Shown one piece after another: positions 1 to 4,478 of a DNA stretch of 6,121 bases. The notes under the pieces were generated by a model. That model searched no databases, was not told the DNA's origin, and saw only the letters and a list, made by a program, of their open reading frames with translations. The position numbers were made by a program, and so were the translations under genes. The stretch is taken from assembly GCA_030610915.1 (NCBI GenBank), contig JAUWQS010000111.1, forward strand, positions 1-6,121. The letters are read 5' to 3'. Source of the DNA: Pseudomonadota bacterium (lineage in GTDB: Bacteria; Desulfobacterota; Syntrophia; Syntrophales; JADFWA01). The first letter of the stretch is position 1. Each line of letters opens with the position of its first letter.

Positions 1-1644
1 GAACTGGTCAGGGCAACTGAGAGTCTGGGCTTTCAGTCTCCTATGCCAATTCAACAAAAAGCAATGCCTGTACTTCTTTCAGGTGAAAAGGATTTTGTAG
101 GACTTGCCCAGACGGGAACCGGAAAAACGGGAGCCTTTGGTCTGCCGCTTCTTCAACTGATTGATACAAATAAATTCAATACTCAGGGGATCGTGATATG
201 CCCGACCCGTGAATTATGTCTTCAAATTACAGATGATCTAAAACAATTTGCCAGATATATGAACAAAATTAAAATTGTCGCGATATATGGCGGAGCCAGC
301 ATTTCAACCCAGATTAAACAGCTTAAGAGCAAGCCTCAAATTATTGTAGCTACTCCAGGCAGGCTTATTGATATGATAAACCGCAAGGCTGCCGATCTGT
401 CAAAGGTTTCATATACGATTTTAGATGAAGCTGATGAAATGCTTAATATGGGATTTAAAGAAGATATTGATAATATCTTAAAAAAAATGCCGGACCATAG
501 AAAAATCTGGCTTTTTTCTGCAACCATGCCCCAGGGAGTTGCTGCTATCGCCCGCGATTATCTGACTGATCCGGTGGAAGTGTTGTTGAGCAGCAAACTC
601 CAGGGCCCGAAAAATATCAAGCATATATGTCATACAATTCAACAAAAAAACAAATATCTGGGATTAAAGCGGATTATAGATTTTTCACCTGATATTCTGG
701 GTTTAATTTTTTGTAGAACCAGAAAAGATACTCAGGCTTTAGCTGAATTATTGATACAGGATGGTTATCAGGCTGAAGCGCTTCACGGTGATTTATCCCA
801 GCCTCAAAGAGATTCTGTGATGCGGAAGTTTCGCCGGGGTTCTGTCAGACTTCTTGTGGCAACCGATGTTGCGGCAAGAGGTCTGGATGTGGATGATATT
901 ACCCATGTAATTCATTATAATCTGCCGGATGGAGCAGAAATTTATACCCATAGAAGCGGAAGAACAGGGCGTGTGGGAAAATCCGGCATTTCAATTGCAC
1001 TTGTCAATTCAAGAGAAATCCACAGTATTCGTATGCTGGAAAAAAGGCTTAATATATGTTTTGAATTTAATAAAGTACCTGACGGCAAAGCTATTTGTGA
1101 AAAACAATTGTCAGGTCTTGTCGAAAAAATTGTTCATACAGATGTAAATCAAGCTGAATTAGAATCCTATCTTCCTGCTGTTTGCAGTGCATTGGAAAAT
1201 TTTGACAAAGAAGAATTAATAAAACGTTTTGTTGCGGCTGAATTTAACCGGTTTTTACAAAATTATCATAATGCAGATGATATTAATGTGAATACTAAAA
1301 CCAGAGCTAAAGCCATGCCTGAATTCAAAAACAGGCATGAGGTCGGAGCAAAAACCAGACCTGTAAAAAGAAAAAAACGCCTTGGGTCAGGAAAAAACCA
1401 GAGATTTTTTATTAATGTGGGCAGGCTGGATAAAATTAATGAAGGTGCTATTGTGCGCTTAATTTGTGATAAATCCGGAATTGGCTCAGGCATGGTAGGC
1501 GAAATCAGTCTTAATAGAGAATTTTCATTTTTTGAAGTTGAAAAACAGGCAGCCAGAAAAGTGCATAATTCTTTAAATAATGCAAAACTTGATGGCCGAA
1601 TTGTTCAGGTTCATAGGGTTATTGAAAAGAATGCGGTACAATAG
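1..1644 (+). CDS. DEAD-box ATP-dependent RNA helicase with DbpA-type RNA-binding domain (5' partial)
   Basis: An ATP-driven RNA unwinding enzyme, cytoplasmic, of the DeaD/CsdA-DbpA type, which in known members helps ribosome assembly or mRNA decay. The frame is open from base 1. The residues before the first ATG (position 43) already belong to the Q motif (GFQSPMPIQ), so that ATG is internal and the true start lies a short way left of the window. Motifs in order: motif I AQTGTGKT (106-129), Ia PTREL (about 208-222), TPGR (about 352-363), DEAD (424-435), SAT (517-525), and HRSGRTGR (949-972). After a basic linker, about 1405-1620 encodes a DbpA-like RNA-binding domain beginning FFINVGRLDK. In DbpA this domain recognises 23S rRNA hairpin 92; specificity here is unknown. 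At least 547 residues, longer than DbpA and nearer DeaD. TAG stop at 1642-1644. Family assignment is firm; the choice between DeaD and DbpA is not. Confidence 0.96.
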   Translation, partial: ELVRATESLGFQSPMPIQQKAMPVLLSGEKDFVGLAQTGTGKTGAFGLPLLQLIDTNKFNTQGIVICPTRELCLQITDDLKQFARYMNKIKIVAIYGGASISTQIKQLKSKPQIIVATPGRLIDMINRKAADLSKVSYTILDEADEMLNMGFKEDIDNILKKMPDHRKIWLFSATMPQGVAAIARDYLTDPVEVLLSSKLQGPKNIKHICHTIQQKNKYLGLKRIIDFSPDILGLIFCRTRKDTQALAELLIQDGYQAEALHGDLSQPQRDSVMRKFRRGSVRLLVATDVAARGLDVDDITHVIHYNLPDGAEIYTHRSGRTGRVGKSGISIALVNSREIHSIRMLEKRLNICFEFNKVPDGKAICEKQLSGLVEKIVHTDVNQAELESYLPAVCSALENFDKEELIKRFVAAEFNRFLQNYHNADDINVNTKTRAKAMPEFKNRHEVGAKTRPVKRKKRLGSGKNQRFFINVGRLDKINEGAIVRLICDKSGIGSGMVGEISLNREFSFFEVEKQAARKVHNSLNNAKLDGRIVQVHRVIEKNAVQ

Positions 1645-1650
1645 AACTTA

Positions 1651-1746
1651 AATATTGGGTAACCGTTCACGGTTTACGGTTATCGGTTCACGGTTGGAAA
1701 AAACTGTGAACTGTGAACCGACAACCGTAAATGGTTACAATATTGG
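1651..1746. repeat. 8-bp direct repeat AATATTGG flanking a palindromic element (target-site duplication)
   Basis: AATATTGG occurs at 1651-1658 and again at 1739-1746, directly abutting both ends of the 80-bp palindrome 1659-1738. An exact direct repeat touching both tips of an inverted-repeat unit is the classical footprint of transposition with an 8-bp staggered cut. The left copy begins six bases after the helicase stop codon. Confidence 0.75.
1659..1738. mobile_element. 80-bp palindromic MITE-like element (empty form)
   Basis: Two 37-base arms (1659-1695 and 1702-1738) pair at 29 of 37 positions with no gaps, around a 6-base loop GGAAAA. The tips are GTAACC and GGTTAC. Each arm is built of about five 7-base units of the type ACGGTTN (for example ACGGTTT, TCGGTTC), so the element is both palindromic and internally periodic. 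It encodes nothing. It closely resembles the arms of the element at 4146-4350, including the sequence around the loop (CGGTTG followed by a run of A). I infer it is an internally deleted, non-autonomous form of that element. Lying just after the helicase stop, it could also act as a transcript 3' hairpin, but no U-tract follows, so it is not a standard intrinsic terminator. Confidence 0.8.
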
Positions 1747-1756
1747 TAACACGTTA

Positions 1757-1928
1757 AGACCTCGTCAAGTGGTCGAGTAATCAAGTGGTCAAGTGGTTGG
1801 TATTATTCAAGTAAGCAGCCTTTACCAGAAAATTGGACAGTCGGTGTCAATTTGAATCCTAATGTATTGATTTGTTTGTGGTTTTTTTCCGCTCGACTAC
1901 TTTCCCACTCGACTATTTAACGAGGTCT
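1757..1928. mobile_element. 172-bp inverted-repeat MITE-like element
   Basis: Arms of 40 bases (1757-1796 and 1889-1928) match in inverted orientation at 30 of 40 positions, with nine perfect bases at the tips (AGACCTCGT / ACGAGGTCT). The arms are made of about 8-base units such as TCAAGTGG and TCGAGTGG. The inner 92 bases have no convincing open frame and contain a T-rich run near 1881-1888. The flanks are ACACGTTA (1749-1756) and GCACGTTA (1929-1936), identical at 7 of 8 positions, consistent with an aged target-site duplication. Its left duplication starts three bases after that of the preceding palindrome, so the two are packed together. The sequence is unrelated to its neighbour but the architecture is the same. 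Confidence 0.65.
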
Positions 1929-1957
1929 GCACGTTAGTCCTTTTGAAAAAAAATTCT

Positions 1958-1984
1958 GACAGGATAACAGGATAAACAAGATTT
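1958..1984. repeat. short tandem repeat, about three units of ACAGGATAA
   Basis: Three 8- to 9-base units (ACAGGATA, ACAGGATAA, ACAAGATTT) run in tandem, the last one degenerate. This resembles an intergenic repeat with ACAGGAT units that is common in some Desulfobacterota and spirochaete genomes; that recognition is from memory. No coding potential is seen, and function is unknown. Confidence 0.5.
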
Positions 1985-2051
1985 TGTTTCAAGTGAACAA
2001 ACAATGTTAAGCCTCACGTATCAGCTCAATAAATAGGGGGATTACATTATT

Positions 2052-2133
2052 TGTCCCGTTAGGGACATTCGAAAATAGCTCGGCAATTTATTGCCGGGAT
2101 GAGAACATGTTTTCCAAAAAGTCCTGTAGGGAC
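2052..2133. repeat. cluster of three short REP-like hairpins
   Basis: Three small perfect palindromes follow each other: TGTCCC-GTTA-GGGACA (2052-2067), CGGCAA-TTTA-TTGCCG (2081-2096) and GTCC-TGTAG-GGAC (2121-2133). Motifs around TGTCCC...GGGACA and GGCAATttATTGCC are familiar as dispersed extragenic palindromes in many bacteria. All lie inside the 22-bp terminal repeats of 2018-2260. Confidence 0.55.
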
Positions 2134-2141
2134 GACAGTTC

Positions 2142-2226
2142 GTAGGGTGGACTAAGGAGCGTAAGCGACGAATCCACCGAAGCAATTAGAGTTTTCGGTG
2201 GATTCGCTCCGCTTAATCCACCCTAC
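2142..2226. repeat. 85-bp imperfect hairpin (GTAGGGTGGA ... TCCACCCTAC)
   Basis: The left arm 2142-2180 and right arm 2195-2226 pair at both ends: GTAGGGTGGA with TCCACCCTAC outside and GAATCCACCGA with TCGGTGGATTC inside. The left arm carries about seven extra bases in the middle. The loop is about 14 bases. This looks like a common dispersed extragenic palindrome whose arms include GGTGGATTCGCTCCGC. It is non-coding. Confidence 0.6.
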
Positions 2227-2279
2227 AGACCGAGGTTGCCCCTATTTATTGAGCTGATACCAAAAAAGTCTCTTTGAAA

Positions 2280-2457
2280 GACCCAAGGTAACTACTTACG
2301 TAGTTAGGCTGAAGGTACTCGAAAAACACGATTGCCGCACTTTGGCAGAGAAACAGCAGATTTTTGCATCAAACATGGCTTCAAAGTGTGCCGTATTCCC
2401 GCTTTTACTAACAGTCTTCAGCCTTCAGTCTATCTACCTGAGTAGTTACGACCCAAG
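2280..2457. repeat. 8-bp direct repeat GACCCAAG flanking an inverted-repeat element (target-site duplication)
   Basis: GACCCAAG is found at 2280-2287 and 2450-2457, exactly abutting the two tips of the element 2288-2449. Removing the element and one copy of the repeat restores a continuous prfC leader. Confidence 0.8.
2288..2449. mobile_element. 162-bp inverted-repeat MITE-like element in the prfC leader
   Basis: The arms 2288-2315 and 2422-2449 match in inverted orientation at 24 of 28 positions, with nine perfect terminal bases (GTAACTACT / AGTAGTTAC). The inner part of the right arm continues into 7-base CTTCAGN units. The 106-base centre has a smaller inverted pair (CACTTTG at 2338-2344, CAAAGTG at 2382-2388) and no recognisable gene. 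It is bounded by an exact 8-bp direct repeat. The element ends 24 bases before the prfC ATG, so a prfC transcript starting upstream would carry this stem-loop in its leader. It also supplies an in-frame ATG (2375) that extends the prfC frame. Confidence 0.78.
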
Positions 2458-2473
2458 TTGTTACGAAAAATTT

Positions 2474-4063
2474 ATGGCTAATTTTAATCAAAAAGAGATT
2501 GACCGGAGACGAACATTCGGAATTATCAGCCATCCTGATGCGGGCAAAACCACGCTGACGGAAAAGCTTCTCCTCTTTGGCGGGGCGATCCAGCAGGCCG
2601 GGGCTGTTAAGGCAAGAAAAGCTGCCAGACATGCTATTAGTGACTGGATGTCGATTGAAAAGGAAAGAGGCATTTCAGTTACAACTTCTGTAATGAAATT
2701 TAACTACAGAGATTTTGAAATTAATCTGTTAGACACACCGGGTCACCAGGACTTTTCGGAAGATACATACAGGGTATTGACTGCCGTTGACAGCGCCCTG
2801 ATGGTAATTGACAGCGCAAAGGGGGTGGAACCTCAGACCAAAAAACTCATGGAGGTCTGCAGGATGCGCAATACTCCGATCATTACATTCATAAACAAGC
2901 TTGATCGTGAAGGTATGGCGCCTATCGATATCCTCGATGATATCGAGAACAAACTGCAGATCGAATGTACGCCGCTTTCCTGGCCTGTTGGCATGGGCAA
3001 GCGCTTTAAAGGTGTATATAATCTCTTTCACAGACAACTGCATATTTTTAAACCGGGCAGAAAAACCCTTGGGCAGGTGGGGATTGTTATTAATGATCTG
3101 TCTGATCCTGTTCTGGATGAACTTTTAAGGGAACAGGCCGATGAATTGCGGGAAGATATCGCGCTGCTTGAAGGCGCCGTCGATCCGTTTGAGCGCCGGC
3201 ATTTTTTAACAGGAAGCCAGACGCCGGTCTTTTTCGGGAGCGCCATTAATAATTTCGGTGTTAAAGAGCTGCTGGATGCATTTGTGGAACTGGCCCCACA
3301 TCCAGGCGCTCGACAGGCTGTTTCTCGTGAGGTTTTGCCATACGAAAAAGAGTTTTCAGGTTTTGCTTTTAAAATACAGGCAAATATGGACCCTGCTCAC
3401 AGGGACAGGATTGCATTTGTCAGGATATGTTCAGGGAAATTTATAAGAGGAATGAAGGTCGTTCACCACAGGATTGGGAAAGAGGTAACCTTTGCCAATG
3501 CAACCATATTTATGGCACAGGACAGGGAGAATGTAGAGGAGGCATTTCCAGGAGATATTATTGGTATCCATAACCATGGAACCATAAAGATCGGGGATAC
3601 ATTTACCGAGAAAGAGCCTTTGAAATTCAGCGGGATCCCCAATTTTGCACCTGAGCATTTCAGGCGTGTGCGTCTGAATAACCCGTTAAAGGCGAAGCAC
3701 CTTCAGAAAGGATTGCTCCAGCTCGCAGAGGAGGGGGCTGTCCAGGTTTTCAGGCTTGTTACGGGCAGAGGAGGCTATATTCTGGGGGCGGTCGGTGTCC
3801 TCCAGTTTGAGGTGACTATGGCCCGTCTCAAGGCGGAATATGGTGTGGATGCCATATATGAACCTGTGAATTTTAATGTTGCACGCTGGGTCAGGTGTGA
3901 TGATCACAAAAAAATGGCTGAATTTGAGAAAAAGAATATAGCCAACATGGCGAGAGATGCTGAGGGCTGTCTCTCCTTTATGACGACCAGTGAATGGCAG
4001 CTCGATTACTGTATGGAAGAGTGGCCGGAGATAGAGTTTTTTAAGACACGGGAGGTTAACTGA
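2474..4063 (+). CDS. prfC: peptide chain release factor 3 (RF3)
   Basis: A translational GTPase that removes RF1/RF2 from the ribosome after peptide release; cytoplasmic. The product from ATG 2474 is 529 residues, the same length as E. coli RF3, and aligns with it end to end. G1 is SHPDAGKTT (residues 19-27), switch I follows RGISVTTS (about 65-72), G3 is DTPGHQD (87-93) and G4 is NKLD (141-144). Downstream are the EF-G-like domain II ([26 protein letters not shown] at 366-377) and the RF3-specific C-terminal domain ([12 protein letters not shown] from 387; [15 protein letters not shown]). All key residues are present. The frame stays open upstream to TTG 2342 and includes ATG 2375, but those residues come from an inserted repeat element and have no RF3 counterpart, so 2474 is chosen. 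No clear Shine-Dalgarno precedes it (the bases just before are ACGAAAAATTT). TGA at 4061-4063. Confidence 0.97.
   Translation: MANFNQKEIDRRRTFGIISHPDAGKTTLTEKLLLFGGAIQQAGAVKARKAARHAISDWMSIEKERGISVTTSVMKFNYRDFEINLLDTPGHQDFSEDTYRVLTAVDSALMVIDSAKGVEPQTKKLMEVCRMRNTPIITFINKLDREGMAPIDILDDIENKLQIECTPLSWPVGMGKRFKGVYNLFHRQLHIFKPGRKTLGQVGIVINDLSDPVLDELLREQADELREDIALLEGAVDPFERRHFLTGSQTPVFFGSAINNFGVKELLDAFVELAPHPGARQAVSREVLPYEKEFSGFAFKIQANMDPAHRDRIAFVRICSGKFIRGMKVVHHRIGKEVTFANATIFMAQDRENVEEAFPGDIIGIHNHGTIKIGDTFTEKEPLKFSGIPNFAPEHFRRVRLNNPLKAKHLQKGLLQLAEEGAVQVFRLVTGRGGYILGAVGVLQFEVTMARLKAEYGVDAIYEPVNFNVARWVRCDDHKKMAEFEKKNIANMARDAEGCLSFMTTSEWQLDYCMEEWPEIEFFKTREVN
4050..4056 (+). promoter_or_regulatory. strong Shine-Dalgarno GGGAGGT inside the prfC 3' end
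   Basis: GGGAGGT lies in the last codons of prfC, with 7 bases between its final G (4055) and an ATG at 4063-4065 that shares its A with the prfC TGA. This arrangement normally marks translational coupling to a downstream gene. It is a far better ribosome-binding site than the one before prfC itself. The only frame it now serves is 26 codons long. Confidence 0.55.
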
Positions 4064-4143
4064 TGCGGGGCAGGATTCGGCAGGATATACCATTCGGAGT
4101 TGAAGTTGACATAGGTGCTATACAAAAAAGTGATAAGATATAA
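4063..4143 (+). CDS. 26-residue ORF coupled to prfC, possibly a truncated gene start
   Basis: The ATG overlaps the prfC stop (TGATG) and has a strong, well-spaced Shine-Dalgarno. The product begins [16 protein letters not shown] and ends in TAA at 4141-4143, two bases before the left arm of the repeat element 4146-4350. I do not recognise the protein. Either it is a genuine small protein, or it is the 5' end of a longer gene that was cut by the element. The stop coming right at the element edge favours truncation. There is no signal peptide or membrane segment. Confidence 0.3.
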   Translation: MRGRIRQDIPFGVEVDIGAIQKSDKI

Positions 4144-4145
4144 GC

Positions 4146-4350
4146 TAACGGTTTACAGTTTACAGTTATCGGTTCACGGTTGAAAAAAACAGAAGGTAGA
4201 AGAAAATTATGGGGTCCTCTTTTGAAGATTTAGAAGTTTGGAAAAAATCTTGCAGGTTATCAGTACGTCTTTATAAATTATTGGTAACAGTTTACGTTTT
4301 ACAGTTACTGGTTAACCGTGAACTGTGAACCGACAACCGTGAACGGTTAC
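4146..4350. mobile_element. palindromic element carrying a four-helix-bundle gene fragment
   Basis: The outer left arm 4146-4181 and outer right arm 4314-4350 belong to the same family as the 80-bp palindrome at 1659-1738. The right arm reverse-complements to a sequence matching that element's left arm at 32 of 37 positions. The arms again show 7-base units (TCGGTTC, ACGGTTG). Between them, 4209-4283 encodes the start of a four-helix-bundle protein. A second, degenerate left arm (4284-4313) then sits directly against the right arm, making a nested 67-bp palindrome (4284-4350). No clean flanking direct repeat was found, so the unit has probably been rearranged by deletion or nested insertion. 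Confidence 0.65.
4209..4283 (+). pseudogene. truncated four-helix-bundle protein (23S rRNA IVS/S23 type), 5' fragment
   Basis: The ATG at 4209 starts MGSSFEDLEVWKKSCRLSVR followed by LYKLL. The pattern FEDLEVWKKS...L...LYKL is the typical N-terminus of the four-helix-bundle family found in intervening sequences of 23S rRNA genes and at scattered chromosomal sites; the DGR accessory protein Avd is a structural relative. Family members are roughly 115-125 residues, so only about the first helix remains. After codon 25 the frame enters the palindromic repeat and reads 14 unrelated residues to TGA at 4326-4328. A weak AGAAG-type ribosome site lies upstream. The function of the intact family outside rRNA genes is not established; a nucleic-acid-binding role is often suspected. 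Confidence 0.7.
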
Positions 4351-4385
4351 GTATATTTAATAGTTAAAGATATTATCATCAATGA

Positions 4386-4478
4386 TGCAACTTTTTTGTG
4401 TCGCGCCAGGTTGACATCGTGTTGAAGAAGGCCCGGTGCAATGGGCGTCTGACCATGGGGATTGATTCATGGCTCTGA
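4386..4478 (+). other. short open stretch overlapping the uup start, possible 3' gene remnant
   Basis: A frame opens after TGA 4383-4385 and runs to TGA 4476-4478, overlapping the first codons of uup by 10 bases. It includes SRQVDIVLKKARCNGRLTMG. From about 4400 base composition is as G/C-rich as uup, unlike the A/T-rich repeat to its left, and a terminal overlap with the next gene is typical of real gene ends. There is no convincing start codon with a ribosome site (GTG 4398 is the first candidate). It may be the tail of a gene whose head is at 4063-4143, or simply leader sequence. No homology is recognised. Confidence 0.2.

Larger units (their letters stand above)
2018..2260. mobile_element. 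243-bp element with perfect 22-bp terminal inverted repeats
   Basis: Positions 2018-2039 and 2239-2260 are exact reverse complements over 22 bases (tips GTATCAGCTC and GAGCTGATAC). Neither arm extends further inward or outward. Between them lie four separate hairpins (2052-2067, 2081-2096, 2121-2133 and 2142-2226) and no open frame worth calling. I found no flanking direct repeat, so it may be an old or composite insertion, or a repeat that spreads by another route such as REP/RAYT-type mobilisation. No transposase is encoded in the window. Confidence 0.65.

Noticed and set aside
1659..1738. Intrinsic terminator for the helicase
   Set aside because: A strong hairpin is present but no run of T follows the right arm, and the exact flanking duplication is better explained by insertion.
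2018..2260. Target-site duplication for the 22-bp terminal repeat element
   Set aside because: The flanks (AGCCTCAC on the left, CAAAAAAG on the right) do not match in direct orientation.
1651..2449. CRISPR array
   Set aside because: The repeats are inverted, of different sequence and unevenly spaced, with no regular direct repeat-spacer structure.
2342..2473. Upstream in-frame starts TTG 2342 and ATG 2375 for prfC
   Set aside because: The added residues are encoded by the inserted repeat element and have no RF3 counterpart. ATG 2474 gives exactly the usual RF3 length and N-terminus.
3686..4093. 135-codon open frame on the minus strand
   Set aside because: Antisense to the conserved C-terminal domain of prfC, with no ribosome site or recognisable domain.
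4411..4443. TTGACA (4411-4416) as a sigma-70 -35 box for uup
   Set aside because: No acceptable -10 hexamer at 16-18 bases (the sequence there is CGGTGC-like), so a promoter is not supported.
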